This document shows, piece after piece, positions 7,692 through 16,587 of a stretch of 32,580 nucleotides of DNA (within the stretch, counting starts at the first letter, position 1; every line of letters begins with the position of its first letter). The notes below the pieces were generated by a model. The model saw nothing but the letters and a program-made list of their open reading frames with translations, searched no databases and was not told where the DNA came from. This DNA comes from Bifidobacterium breve. Its GTDB lineage: Bacteria > Acidobacteriota > Vicinamibacteria > Vicinamibacterales > CAVVIG01. Position numbers and translations under genes: made by a program. The stretch spans positions 1 through 32,580 of the forward strand of contig CALQBJ020000012.1 of NCBI GenBank assembly GCA_943328785.2, read 5' to 3'.

Positions 7692-8399
7692 TTAACCCTT
7701 GCGCTGCAGTTTCTGGCCGCGACCTGGATCCATCTGTTCCTCGCGCTCGTCGTAGCGCATCGGCGTGACGGTCTTGAAGTCGCCCATTGGCGTCTCGTCG
7801 GGCGGACCACCGGGGTTGCCGTGGAGGGTGGGACCGATCGGCAGGTCGACGCTCTCCTCGAGCGGCGCACCCTTCGGCGGCGGGCCGCGCCGCGCCGGCG
7901 CCTTCGCCACACGGTCGCGCAGTTTCACCACGTACTCGTAGTTGAACGCCGCGTCGGTCATCGTCGGCGCCTTGCGCAGCACGTCGGCGTAGGCCTGGAC
8001 GACGGCGTCAAGGCGCTGGACGACAGCCTTCTTGTCTTCCGACTGCGGGGCGCTGGTACGGAACGCCGCGTTCGCCGCGAGGAAGAGCAGCGCCGGGTCT
8101 TCCGGCGCCGGACCGCTGGTGTTGTTGGTCAGGTCGGTGAGCGACGTGTAGCGCGCCAGCCAGTACGAGACCGTGGCGGCGTGGCGTGCCTCGACGCCGT
8201 CCCCGAGGCCGAGCGGCGCCGGCAGCCGGCTGAGCGGCGTGGCATCGCTCGCCAGGTCGCCTTCGTCCGTGTACTGCAGCGTCGCGAGGCGCAGTTGCGC
8301 GTCGGCCATGCGCGCCGAATGCCGCGACTCCCGCAGTGCGACGGTGCCGGCCGCAAACAGCAGCACGGCGAGTAGCAGTCCTCCTGCAATGCTCTTCAT
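7692..8399 (-). CDS. Membrane-anchored helical protein between the two vWA genes
   Basis: I recognise no family with certainty. The 235-residue product starts with one hydrophobic segment (about 5-22), a signal anchor. A mostly helical region to about residue 160 follows, with TPR-like spacing around LFLAANAAFR and LDAVVQAYADVLRKAP. The tail is long, charged and proline-rich (RRGPPPKGAP onwards), probably disordered. Bat operons of Bacteroidetes and Spirochaetes carry a TPR protein, BatC, near the two vWA genes, so a BatC-like role is a reasonable inference. AGGAGA lies just before the ATG at 8399, supporting the start. The gap to the upstream vWA gene is 9 bases. Confidence 0.65.
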   Translation of the reverse strand: MKSIAGGLLLAVLLFAAGTVALRESRHSARMADAQLRLATLQYTDEGDLASDATPLSRLPAPLGLGDGVEARHAATVSYWLARYTSLTDLTNNTSGPAPEDPALLFLAANAAFRTSAPQSEDKKAVVQRLDAVVQAYADVLRKAPTMTDAAFNYEYVVKLRDRVAKAPARRGPPPKGAPLEESVDLPIGPTLHGNPGGPPDETPMGDFKTVTPMRYDEREEQMDPGRGQKLQRKG

Positions 8400-8408
8400 C
8401 GGTCTCTC

Positions 8409-9509
8409 CTAGGGCAGTTTCTGGAACTGGGGCAGCGCCAGTTTGAGCGCCGCGGCTGTGAGCCAGCAGGCCGCCGCCGCGAGCGCGAAGAACGCGAAGC
8501 GGGGACGCTGGCTGGTGTACTGGCGCGTGGCGATCGTGCCCGCCGCCACCTTGTCGAGATCCGCGATCGCCGAGAGGAGCGCCTCTTCGTTGTTCGCGGC
8601 GTAGAACTTGCCGCCGGTCTTCTCAATGGCCGGAATCCAGATCTCGTCGGGAATGACCTTACCCTTTTCCCGCTCGTAGTTCGTCCGCACCATGTAGACC
8701 GGAATCTTGTTGTCGATCGCGTTCTGCAGGATCTCGTCGAGGGTCTTGTCGCCGACCTGCACGCGGGTGTCCTCGCCGTCGGAGAAGAGCACCATGATGT
8801 TGCCAGACGCTTCGAGGAAGTTGAACGCCTTGAAGAGGCCCACCCCCTGGTCGATCGCCGCAGCGATGATCGTGCCCTGGTCGGGGAAGAGCGAGTACTC
8901 GACCGGGTCGCCAATCAGCGAGATGCTCAGCAGGATGTTGTCGTAGTCGTTCGTGAACGGGGTGACGACGTAGGCTTCGTTGCCGAATTCCACGAGCGCC
9001 ATCAGGTCCTTGTAGTTCTGGCCCATCCGCAGCCGGATGAACCGTTCCGCTGCGGCCACCGTGGTGTAGAAGGTGGCGTCGGTTTCGGCGCGGGTGTTCA
9101 GGTGCTGCGCCTTGAACGGCGTCCGCATGCTGGTGGACGCGTCGATCATCACCGCGATGCGCCGCCCAGGATAGGACACCTCGCTGCTCACCAGCGAGGT
9201 GAACGGGTCCGAGAGCGCCACCAGGAAGAACGGCAGGCCGGCCAGCGCCAGCACGAGCGGCAGGTGCCGGATGAAGCCGAAATAGGACGGCCGCAGTGTC
9301 GAGAGCATCGCCGGCACGAGCAGGCGATGGCGGCCAGGCTGACGCGTGACAAACGAGCGCGCGATCAACACGAATAGCGAGAGCACCGCCAGCCCGACGA
9401 CGAAGAGCTGCGCATCGCCGCGGTGCCAGTAGTGCAGGTCGGAGAGGCGGACGTTCTGCCAGTCCGCAATCGTGTTGGCGAGGGAGAGCCGCGCCTCGCT
9501 GAGGTTCAT
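8409..9509 (-). CDS. Membrane vWA-domain protein (BatA-like)
   Basis: An inner-membrane vWA protein of 366 residues. Hydrophobic segments near 36-52 and 82-99 lead to a vWA domain with the MIDAS motif DASTS at 123-127 and a VLFSDGED segment. One membrane helix near the C-terminus (about 340-358) anchors it. The layout is that of BatA. The ATG at 9509 follows the preceding TAA with no gap, indicating translational coupling. The MIDAS is intact, so divalent-metal-dependent ligand binding is expected. Its neighbours are a MoxR ATPase, a DUF58 protein and a second vWA protein, the usual partners. Confidence 0.87.
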   Translation of the reverse strand: MNLSEARLSLANTIADWQNVRLSDLHYWHRGDAQLFVVGLAVLSLFVLIARSFVTRQPGRHRLLVPAMLSTLRPSYFGFIRHLPLVLALAGLPFFLVALSDPFTSLVSSEVSYPGRRIAVMIDASTSMRTPFKAQHLNTRAETDATFYTTVAAAERFIRLRMGQNYKDLMALVEFGNEAYVVTPFTNDYDNILLSISLIGDPVEYSLFPDQGTIIAAAIDQGVGLFKAFNFLEASGNIMVLFSDGEDTRVQVGDKTLDEILQNAIDNKIPVYMVRTNYEREKGKVIPDEIWIPAIEKTGGKFYAANNEEALLSAIADLDKVAAGTIATRQYTSQRPRFAFFALAAAACWLTAAALKLALPQFQKLP

Positions 9510-10715
9510 TTACGCTTGGTTCTCCAGCGGCGCCCCGCCCAGGCCCCACTTGCTGAGGAGCGAGCGGGGGAACAGGTGCTGGGCGCGGACGCTCGACGCG
9601 GCACGGGCCGCCCCGTCGAGCGCCTCGTCCAGCGTCGACTCCGAGCGGGCCTGTGCACGGCCGTACTGGGCGGCGGTCAGCGCCGTCAGCGCATCGCGCA
9701 GCGCCTCGAGGTTCGAGCGGCGTGAGTCGTTCGGCTTGAGCCGGTCGACCAGACGCGCCAGGTCGTGCGGCGTCGCCGACGCCGACACAATCCGCTTGGT
9801 GCCGCGACGCGGGCCGCCGGTCATCAGGCGGCCCTCACCACCAACCGTCTCGCCGTTGGTGACGCGCTGGTTGATCGGACGGCCCATCGCCCCTGCGCCG
9901 GCGACGCGAGCCGCACCGAGTGCGCGGTCGAGCAGGTCGTCGGTCCAGCCAGCCGTGCTGCGCTCACGCTTCACCGCCGCCAGTTCGCGCGTCGCCACAC
10001 CCAGCAGGGCGCTGGTCGAGAGTTCGCGCTGGTCGGCCGGCGTCCGCGTCTTCGCGCCGCGCGCCAGTCGGATGAGAACCAGCAGCACCATCAGCGCGCC
10101 GAACGCCATCAGCGCCAGGCCGATGATGTTGAAGAGGCCGGCGCGGAAGGTGAGGCCGTCGATCGAGCCGAAGCTCGCCCCTGTGGCATCGCGGATGTCG
10201 GTGGCGCCGTCCGGCACCACCGACTCGATGCGCATGACCGCCGGCGGCAGGTAGTACATCAGGTCGCGCCCCTGCACCGAGGCGTTGCCGTCCACCTTGC
10301 TGTTGACGCGGTAATGCAGCCCGATGTCCGGTACCCGCACATCCTGGCCGACCACGTCGGGGTTGATGAGCCGCAGCCGGTACTCGTACTGGAAGAAGCG
10401 CCGGATGCCCGCGTGCAGGTCGCCCGGGTGCGTGCCCGACACCACCTCGAACGGCGCCATCTGCACGACCGCGTTTCCGAGCCGAGACTCGTCGACGACG
10501 ACCGAGACCGCCTCGGACTCGAGCACGGCGCAGGTGAGGGCGAGGTCGAACTGTTCGCCCACATGCACCGCCCCGGCGCTGGTGCGCCACCAGCAGCGGA
10601 TCGGGTCCACCGCCACATTGCGCGTGCCCGATTCGCGGGTGGGCGCGGGCTGGGCGACCGCCAGCCCTGAGAGGCCAAGGAAGAGGAAGCCGGTCAGTAG
10701 CAGCCGTTTACTCAT
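9510..10715 (-). CDS. Exported, membrane-anchored protein of the MoxR operon (possibly BatD-like)
   Basis: The ORF track starts 46 codons too early, inside the DUF58 gene. The ATG at 10715 gives a clean signal peptide (MSKRLLLTGFLFLGLSGLAVAQ) and an 8-base overlap with DUF58. The 401-residue product has a beta-rich periplasmic region (about 25-190) beginning with a VGEQFDLALTC-type strand, one membrane helix at about 192-216, then a long helical cytoplasmic part. BatD proteins of other Bat operons also have an exported beta-sandwich region and a membrane anchor, so a BatD-like role is possible. I see no decisive motif. Confidence 0.7.
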   Translation of the reverse strand: MSKRLLLTGFLFLGLSGLAVAQPAPTRESGTRNVAVDPIRCWWRTSAGAVHVGEQFDLALTCAVLESEAVSVVVDESRLGNAVVQMAPFEVVSGTHPGDLHAGIRRFFQYEYRLRLINPDVVGQDVRVPDIGLHYRVNSKVDGNASVQGRDLMYYLPPAVMRIESVVPDGATDIRDATGASFGSIDGLTFRAGLFNIIGLALMAFGALMVLLVLIRLARGAKTRTPADQRELSTSALLGVATRELAAVKRERSTAGWTDDLLDRALGAARVAGAGAMGRPINQRVTNGETVGGEGRLMTGGPRRGTKRIVSASATPHDLARLVDRLKPNDSRRSNLEALRDALTALTAAQYGRAQARSESTLDEALDGAARAASSVRAQHLFPRSLLSKWGLGGAPLENQA

Positions 10716-11637
10716 GGGTTTTCCGCAAGCGTCGTTCGACGACGAATTCACTGAGGGCGAGATCGGTCTTCGCCTGGTCGAGTCCGATAACCACCACGTC
10801 GAGGTCCTTGTCCTTGGCCAGGCGCTGCACGTGCGCCTGCCAGTCGCGCGCACGCTCGGCCAGCTTCAGGTACTGGCGCCTGGACACCGTCCGCGTGCGG
10901 CCGGTCTCGACGTCCGAAATTTCAATCCAGCCTGCCGAGACATTCGGCAGGTCGAAGGCGAAGGCGCTGTCGACGAGCAGCAGGAACACGTCGTGCGTCA
11001 GCGACAGCATCGACAGTTCCCGAATCACCTCCTCGACGTCGTCGAAGAGGAAGTCCGAGATGATCGGCAGCATCGCGTGACGACGGACGAAGCCGCCGAG
11101 CGAGGTGCTGATGGAGCCGCTGCGCTTCACGTGCTGCAGGCCGCGCTCGAACTGGTAGGCGTCGACGCAGTGCACCACGTGGCTCTTGCCCAGGCGCGGC
11201 CGCAGCGCGGCCACGTGCTCGAACCCGCGGTCGAAGGTGACGAGCCCGAACGGGTCCTGGAAGAAGTTCGCCGACATGCCGAGGGTGGCGATCGCCCGCG
11301 TGATGGCCGCGGCAATCGGCACACCGCCCATGCCGCAGCGGGTGGACGGCGAGAAGTCGGCAATCGGCATCACCGTCGCCGTACTGGGCTGCTCGAACTC
11401 GCGGATGACGAGCGGCGAGAAGTTGTTCAGCGACGATTGCGCCCAGTCGATGTACGAGAACTTGTCGCCCGCCTGCCATTCGCGCAGACCCTGGAAGTCG
11501 AAGCCCGACCCCTGCGAGCGGCTCCGATGGTCGCCGAGGGTCAGTTCGCGCATCCGCTTGAGGATGACGAGTTCGATTTCCGTGATGTCCGCGAGATTGA
11601 CGAGGGGCGCCAGTTCCTCGCGGTCGCGCGTTCTCAT
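10708..11637 (-). CDS. DUF58-domain protein
   Basis: The 309-residue protein carries the DUF58 signature, GFDFQGLREWQAGDKFSYIDW, near residue 45, followed by a vWA-like fold without a canonical MIDAS. DUF58 proteins almost always sit beside MoxR ATPases and vWA genes and are thought to be part of the same chaperone-like complex; the biochemical role is not settled. I reject the ORF-track start at 11802 because the ATG at 11637 overlaps the MoxR stop as ATGA, and the protein N-terminus then fits the family. No signal peptide or membrane segment is evident, so it is probably cytoplasmic or peripheral. Confidence 0.88.
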   Translation of the reverse strand: MRTRDREELAPLVNLADITEIELVILKRMRELTLGDHRSRSQGSGFDFQGLREWQAGDKFSYIDWAQSSLNNFSPLVIREFEQPSTATVMPIADFSPSTRCGMGGVPIAAAITRAIATLGMSANFFQDPFGLVTFDRGFEHVAALRPRLGKSHVVHCVDAYQFERGLQHVKRSGSISTSLGGFVRRHAMLPIISDFLFDDVEEVIRELSMLSLTHDVFLLLVDSAFAFDLPNVSAGWIEISDVETGRTRTVSRRQYLKLAERARDWQAHVQRLAKDKDLDVVVIGLDQAKTDLALSEFVVERRLRKTHE

Positions 11638-12674
11638 GGAACAGGAACCCGCGCGATGATGTCGTCGATCACTGCGTTCGTGGTCAGGCCGTGGCTGGCG
11701 GCATGCGGACCGAGCCAGATGCGGTGACCGAGAACGTAGGGCGCCAGGTCCTGGATGTCTTCCGGCAGCACTTCCTCGCGCCCGCGGATGAGGATGGCCC
11801 ACACCTTGGCCAGACGGCCCCAGGCGATGATCGCGCGCGGCGACGCGCCGAGGTCGACACCGCGCTCGACCAGTTCCGACGGCGAACGGTGCAGCCAGTC
11901 GGTATCGGCGTTATACGGGCGCGTGGCCGACACGAGGCGCTGGATGTACTTCCCGAGCTTCTCGTGCAGGAACACGTGCTCGCTGATGCAGGAGCGCAGT
12001 TCGACGATGCGTTCTTTGGCCATCAGGGTGCCGAGTTTCACGCGCTTGAAGTCGAAGTTCACCAGCTTTTCCTCCTCGGCAGGAGGCAGATAGCCGATGT
12101 TGATCATGATCGCGAAACGGTCGGTCGCCGCTTCTGACAGCGGGAAAGTGCCCTGCCCGAGTTCTACCGGGTTCATCGTCGCAATCGCGAAGCTGAACGT
12201 CGGCAACTCGTAGGTCTCCTTACCGACCGTAATCGTGCGGTCCTGCAACGCTTCGAGGAAGGCGCTCTGCGACTTCAGCGGGATACGGTTGATTTCGTCG
12301 AGCAGGATGACCTCTGCCGACGCCATCGGGCCGAACTCCGTGACCATCTCGCCCGTTGCCGGGTTGATCATCTGGAACCCGACGACTTCCGTCGGTTGCA
12401 GGTCGGCCCGGCCCTGGATACGGGCGAACTTCGCGTCGCTGATCGCCGCGAGGATGACGCCGAAGAACGTCTTGCCGACGCCAGGCACCCCCCGCAACAG
12501 CAGGTTGCCCGAGTTCACCTGGCGCTGTTCGCGCTTGTCATAGGTGGTCGGAATCTCCGACATCAGCACGACGTTGGCGAGCGCCTTCGCGGTGTCGTAA
12601 CCGACGAGAGCCTTGCCACCTTCTTCGATGATGGCTTTGTGGAAATCGATCGCTTCTAGGAGGTCAGGATGCAC
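11634..12674 (-). CDS. MoxR-family AAA+ ATPase
   Basis: A cytoplasmic AAA+ ATPase of 346 residues. Walker A GVPGVGKT is at 62-69, Walker B VILLDEINR at 122-130, sensor I in FAIATMNPVE and an arginine-finger region in AATDRFAIM; the AAA lid domain follows. MoxR proteins act as chaperone-like ATPases for vWA partner proteins, five of which are candidates downstream. The start is GTG at 12674; an AGGA lies about 10 bases upstream. It is the first gene of the - strand operon and is divergent from the acyl-CoA ligase, with 111 bases between the two chosen starts. It ends in an ATGA overlap with DUF58. Confidence 0.93.
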   Translation of the reverse strand: MHPDLLEAIDFHKAIIEEGGKALVGYDTAKALANVVLMSEIPTTYDKREQRQVNSGNLLLRGVPGVGKTFFGVILAAISDAKFARIQGRADLQPTEVVGFQMINPATGEMVTEFGPMASAEVILLDEINRIPLKSQSAFLEALQDRTITVGKETYELPTFSFAIATMNPVELGQGTFPLSEAATDRFAIMINIGYLPPAEEEKLVNFDFKRVKLGTLMAKERIVELRSCISEHVFLHEKLGKYIQRLVSATRPYNADTDWLHRSPSELVERGVDLGASPRAIIAWGRLAKVWAILIRGREEVLPEDIQDLAPYVLGHRIWLGPHAASHGLTTNAVIDDIIARVPVP

Positions 12675-12748
12675 GGCGGGCTAATCCTATCTCAAGGAGA
12701 TGCGCCTAATGAAAACGGACTAGTCTACCGCACGAATATCGTTCCATC

Positions 12749-12777
12749 TTGCCTGTGGACGCCGTCCCGGATATCTT
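12749..12777 (+). promoter_or_regulatory. Promoter of the acyl-CoA ligase, leaderless-type
   Basis: TTGCCT at 12749-12754 and TATCTT at 12772-12777 are spaced by 17 bases, each matching consensus at 4 of 6 positions. The predicted start is near 12784, two bases before ATG 12786, and no Shine-Dalgarno sequence is present. The boxes also argue against the earlier ORF-track start at 12669. Confidence 0.45.
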
Positions 12778-12785
12778 CCCGCGGC

Positions 12786-14456
12786 ATGCACGGACTGATG
12801 ATGGACTTTCCGCTCGTCGTGCCGGCGCTCGTGCGCCGGGCGAGGACGCTCTTCGGGCACCGCCCTGTGTCTGGCCGGCGACCGGACCGCAGCATCGCAC
12901 GCACGACGTACGCGTCGGTGCTCGAGCGGACGCGCCGCTTGTCGACCGCGCTGGCCGGGCTCGGCGTGGCTCCGGGCGACCGCGTGGCAACGCTGGCGTG
13001 GGCCAGTCAGGAGCATCTCGAGGCGTATCTGGCCATTCCGTCCATCGGCGCGGTCCTCCACACCCTCAACCTGCGCCTCCATCCGGATGACCTCGCCTAC
13101 ATCGTCAACGACGCGCGTGACCGCATCCTTATCGTCGACGAGAGCCTGCTCCCGCTGTTCGAGAAGTTCCGCGCGCAGACCACGACCATCGAGCAGGTCG
13201 TGGTCATTCCCAGTGCGGCCGCCGGCAGCGATGCCGGCGATGCGCGAGACGTGACAGCGAACACCGGGGCGCCCGCACACGGCTTCCTCGACTACGAGGC
13301 GCTGCTTGCCTCGGCCGACCTGTCCGCGCACCTCGAGCCGGTCATCCGCGAAGACGACGCAGCGGTGCTGTGCTACACCTCGGGGACAACCGGCCGCCCG
13401 AAAGGCGTGCTGTATTCGCACCGGTCGATCGTGCTGCACTCGTTCTCGCAGGGGATCGCCGACAGCCTCGGCATCGGCGAGCGCGACGTGCTCCTGCCGA
13501 TCGTCCCGATGTTCCATGTGAACGCGTGGGGGCTGCCGTTCACGGGGGTCCTCTTCGGTGCAGGCCAGGTGCTCCCGGGTCGCTATCTGGACGGCGCCAG
13601 CGTGCTCGATCTCATCGTGCGCGAGCGCGTGACGCTGACGGCCGGTGTGCCGACGGTGTGGCTGGCGATGCTGCAGGAACTCGACAAGAATCCTGGCGGG
13701 CACGACCTCAGCGCCCTCCGCACCATCGCCATCGGCGGCAGCGCGGCTCCCGCCTCGATGATCCGCGCCTACCAGGAGCGGCACCACTTGCGCATCGTCC
13801 ATGCCTGGGGGATGACGGAGGTGACGCCGCTCGGTACGGTGTGCAACCTGCCGGCCGGCCTCGAGGCGGCGCCGCTCGACGAGCAGGTGCGCTATCGCGC
13901 TCGGCAGGGGAAGCCGCTGCCGTTCGTCGAGGTGCGCGGGGTCGCCGACGGGGTGGAGGTGCCGTGGGATGGCCAGACGATGGGGGAGCTCGAGGTGCGG
14001 GGCCCCTGGGTTGCCAGGCAGTACTACAACGTCGAGGGGCACGACAGCCGCTTCTCGGACGACGGCTGGTTCCGCACGGGCGACGTCGTGCTGATTCATC
14101 CCGACGGCTGCGTCGAACTGACCGACCGGGCCAAGGACCTTGTGAAGTCGGGCGGCGAATGGATTAGCTCGGTTGCCCTCGAGAACGCGCTGATGGCGCA
14201 TCCCGCCGTGGCCGAGGCCGCTGTCGTGGCCGTGCCGCATCCGACGTGGGACGAGCGTCCGCTGGCGGTCGTGGTGCTACGCGCCGGCGCGCAGGCGACG
14301 GCCGACGACTTGCGCGAGTTTCTGGCGCCGTCGTTCGCGAAATGGTGGCTGCCGGACCGCATCGAGTTCGCCGTCGAGATTCCTCGGACGTCGGTGGGGA
14401 AGTTCCGGAAGTCGGTACTGCGCGAGCAGTACAAAGGCCTGTACGCCGACGACTAG
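12786..14456 (+). CDS. Acyl-CoA ligase (fatty-acyl-CoA synthetase family)
   Basis: An ANL-superfamily enzyme that activates a carboxylic acid through an acyl-adenylate to its CoA thioester. With the start at 12786 it has 556 residues. The phosphate-binding loop YTSGTTGRPKG is at about 197-207; HAWGMTE, the conserved FRTGDV aspartate and the C-terminal SVGKFRK with the catalytic lysine are all present. The family includes FadD- and AlkK-like medium/long-chain synthetases; substrate chain length cannot be read from sequence. The ORF-track start at 12669 would overlap the divergent moxR start, and the residues it adds look non-coding. A promoter places the transcript start just before 12786; ATGs at 12798 and 12801 are alternatives. 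Confidence 0.9.
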   Translation: MHGLMMDFPLVVPALVRRARTLFGHRPVSGRRPDRSIARTTYASVLERTRRLSTALAGLGVAPGDRVATLAWASQEHLEAYLAIPSIGAVLHTLNLRLHPDDLAYIVNDARDRILIVDESLLPLFEKFRAQTTTIEQVVVIPSAAAGSDAGDARDVTANTGAPAHGFLDYEALLASADLSAHLEPVIREDDAAVLCYTSGTTGRPKGVLYSHRSIVLHSFSQGIADSLGIGERDVLLPIVPMFHVNAWGLPFTGVLFGAGQVLPGRYLDGASVLDLIVRERVTLTAGVPTVWLAMLQELDKNPGGHDLSALRTIAIGGSAAPASMIRAYQERHHLRIVHAWGMTEVTPLGTVCNLPAGLEAAPLDEQVRYRARQGKPLPFVEVRGVADGVEVPWDGQTMGELEVRGPWVARQYYNVEGHDSRFSDDGWFRTGDVVLIHPDGCVELTDRAKDLVKSGGEWISSVALENALMAHPAVAEAAVVAVPHPTWDERPLAVVVLRAGAQATADDLREFLAPSFAKWWLPDRIEFAVEIPRTSVGKFRKSVLREQYKGLYADD

Positions 14457-15904
14457 CTGACGCCGAGGCAGAGGTACTTCACAACGAGGTAGTCGTCGAT
14501 GCCGTACTTCGACCCTTCGCGGCCGATGCCCGACTCCTTCACGCCGCCGAAGGGGGCCACCTCCGTTGAAATCAAACCGGTGTTGACCCCGACGATGCCG
14601 TATTCGAGCGCTTCGGCGACCCGGAAGATGCGGCCGATGTCGCGGCCGTAGAAGTAGGCGGCGAGGCCGAACTCGGTGGCGTTGGCCATGCGGATGGCGT
14701 CGGCCTCGGTCTCGAAGCGGAAGAGCGGCGCGACCGGACCGAACGTTTCCTCACGCGCGATCGCCATGGCTTCGGTGGCGCCGGTCAGCACCGTCGGCTC
14801 GAAGAAGCGTCCGCCAGGAGCGGTGCGGTGCCCGCCACGAAGCAGTGTGGCCCCCTTGGCGAGCGCGTCGGCGATGTGCGCTTCGACCTTGGCAACGGCG
14901 GCTTCGTCGATGAGCGGCCCCTGCGTCACGCCAGGCTCGAGCCCCGAACCCACCTTCAGCCGCGAGACGGCCGCTGACAAGCGCGCGGCGAACGCGTCGT
15001 AGACCGGCGCCTGCACCAGCAGCCGGTTCGCACAGACGCAGGTCTGCCCGCTGTTGCGGTATTTCGAGACGATCGCCCCTTCCACGGCTGCGTCGAGATC
15101 GGCATCGTCGAACACGATGAACGGCGCATTCCCGCCGAGTTCGAGCGAGAGTTTCTTCACCGTGGCGGACGACTGCGCCATCAGCAGCTTGCCGACCTCG
15201 GTCGACCCGGTGAACGAGATCTTGCGAACCAGCGGGTTCGACGTGAGTTCGCCGCCGATATCGCGGGCGGAGCCGGTCACCACGTTGAGCACGCCAGGCG
15301 GAAGGCCTGCCTGCTCGGCGAGGGCGGCCAGCGCCAGCGCCGAGAAGGGCGTCTGCGAGGCCGGCTTCACCACGGTGGTGCACCCGGCGGCGAGCGCCGG
15401 ACCCACCTTGCGCGTGATCATCGCGATGGGGAAGTTCCAGGGAGTGATACAGCCGACGACACCGATCGGTTCTTTCGTGACGAGGATGCGCTTGTCGCGC
15501 GCGTGACCGGGGATGATGTCGCCGTAGGTGCGCTTGGCCTCTTCAGCGAACCACTCGATGAACGCCGCGCCGTAGGCCACCTCGCCCCGCGACTCCGCGA
15601 GCGGCTTTCCCTGTTCCAGGGTCATCAGCGTCGCCAGATCCTCCTGGTTCTGCATGATGAGGTCGAACCAGGCGCGTAGCAGCGCCGCCCGCTCCTTGCC
15701 CGTGCGGGCACGCCAGGCCGGGAAGGCCGCCGCTGCGGCGGCGATGGCGTCGCGCGTCTCGTCGCGTCCGGCGTTCGGCACGCTGCCGAGTCGCTCACCT
15801 GTGGCGGGGTTCTCGACCTCGAGCGTCGCGCCTGAGTGCGCCGGCACCCAGACGCCATTGATGACGCACTGCTGGCGGAAGAGGGCCGGGTTCGTGAGTC
15901 GCAT
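14453..15904 (-). CDS. gabD: NAD(P)-dependent succinate-semialdehyde dehydrogenase family
   Basis: An aldehyde dehydrogenase of 483 residues, closest in pattern to GabD, which oxidises succinate semialdehyde to succinate at the end of GABA breakdown. The GCITPWNFP segment, the FTGSTEVGK cofactor motif, the catalytic glutamate in LELGG (Glu255) and the nucleophile in GQTCVCANR (Cys289) are all in place, 34 residues apart as usual. The gene has no gabT partner here, so related semialdehydes are possible substrates. Its stop codon overlaps that of the convergent acyl-CoA ligase: the four bases CTAG serve both as TAG. It starts 38 bases after the response regulator and could be the last gene of that operon. 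Confidence 0.88.
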   Translation of the reverse strand: MRLTNPALFRQQCVINGVWVPAHSGATLEVENPATGERLGSVPNAGRDETRDAIAAAAAAFPAWRARTGKERAALLRAWFDLIMQNQEDLATLMTLEQGKPLAESRGEVAYGAAFIEWFAEEAKRTYGDIIPGHARDKRILVTKEPIGVVGCITPWNFPIAMITRKVGPALAAGCTTVVKPASQTPFSALALAALAEQAGLPPGVLNVVTGSARDIGGELTSNPLVRKISFTGSTEVGKLLMAQSSATVKKLSLELGGNAPFIVFDDADLDAAVEGAIVSKYRNSGQTCVCANRLLVQAPVYDAFAARLSAAVSRLKVGSGLEPGVTQGPLIDEAAVAKVEAHIADALAKGATLLRGGHRTAPGGRFFEPTVLTGATEAMAIAREETFGPVAPLFRFETEADAIRMANATEFGLAAYFYGRDIGRIFRVAEALEYGIVGVNTGLISTEVAPFGGVKESGIGREGSKYGIDDYLVVKYLCLGVS

Positions 15905-15942
15905 GCTGGCTCTATCTTGAACCGTCGGCCCGGACCGAATCG

Positions 15943-16578
15943 TCAGGCGAGCCCGTGCTTCTGCGCGTGCAGCATCAGTTCGAGACGGCCATCGAGCCCG
16001 AGCTTCTCGTAGACATGGTGCAGGTGGATCTTGACCGTGCCCTCGGAGATTGAGAGGCGTTCGGCAATCGCCTTGTTGCGCAGTCCCTCGGCGATCATGC
16101 GGACGATTTCCCGCTCACGCGCCGTCAGCAGGCGATTGGGGTTGCCGGTCGCCTCGCGGCTGGCGATGGTGGCGAGCGCGCGGCTCATCGTTTCACTGTC
16201 CACCCACTGTTCGCCCTTCGCCACGTGGCGGATGCAGTCGAGCAACTCGTCTGGCGACGATTCCTTCAGCACGATCCCGCGTGCGCCGAGTCTGAGCCCC
16301 TCGACGGCGTCGGCATCGGACACGGCGGCGGTGAGCAGCACGGTGGCGCACTTCACGTGGTCGGACGAGAGCTGGCGGAGCACATCGATGCCGCTCATGC
16401 CGCGCATCTTGATGTCGAGCAGCAGCACGTCGACGGCGCCGCCGCGGACGGCCACGATGGCGTCCGGTCCGTTGCCGCAGCAGGCGACGACCTCGAACTC
16501 CGACTCCCCATCGAACAGCCGTTTCAGCCCGTGCAGCACGAGCGCGTGATCGTCGGCGATGGCAATGCGGATGGACAC
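15943..16578 (-). CDS. NarL/FixJ-type response regulator (second pair)
   Basis: A two-component response regulator of 211 residues. The receiver domain (about 4-120) has the acidic pair at Asp9-Asp10, the phosphorylated Asp55 in VLLLDIKMRG, and a conserved lysine in VLKESSPDE. A linker leads to a LuxR-type helix-turn-helix (about 146-205, TAREREIVRMIAEGLRNKAIAERLSISEGTV region), so it binds DNA. The start is GTG 16578, with AGGA about 8 bases upstream, overlapping the kinase stop region. The kinase gene ends 9 bases upstream, making them a cognate pair. Confidence 0.92.
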   Translation of the reverse strand: MSIRIAIADDHALVLHGLKRLFDGESEFEVVACCGNGPDAIVAVRGGAVDVLLLDIKMRGMSGIDVLRQLSSDHVKCATVLLTAAVSDADAVEGLRLGARGIVLKESSPDELLDCIRHVAKGEQWVDSETMSRALATIASREATGNPNRLLTAREREIVRMIAEGLRNKAIAERLSISEGTVKIHLHHVYEKLGLDGRLELMLHAQKHGLA

Positions 16579-16587
16579 ACGCTAATC

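Noticed and set aside
6897-8375. 492-residue + strand ORF opposite the vWA genes
   Set aside because: Antisense shadow of the - strand operon; no motif and strongly charged repetitive composition.
10324-11727. 467-residue + strand ORF opposite DUF58 and its neighbour
   Set aside because: Shadow of overlapping, well-supported - strand genes.
12720-14240. 506-residue - strand ORF opposite the acyl-CoA ligase
   Set aside because: Shadow; the + strand gene has all ANL-superfamily motifs.
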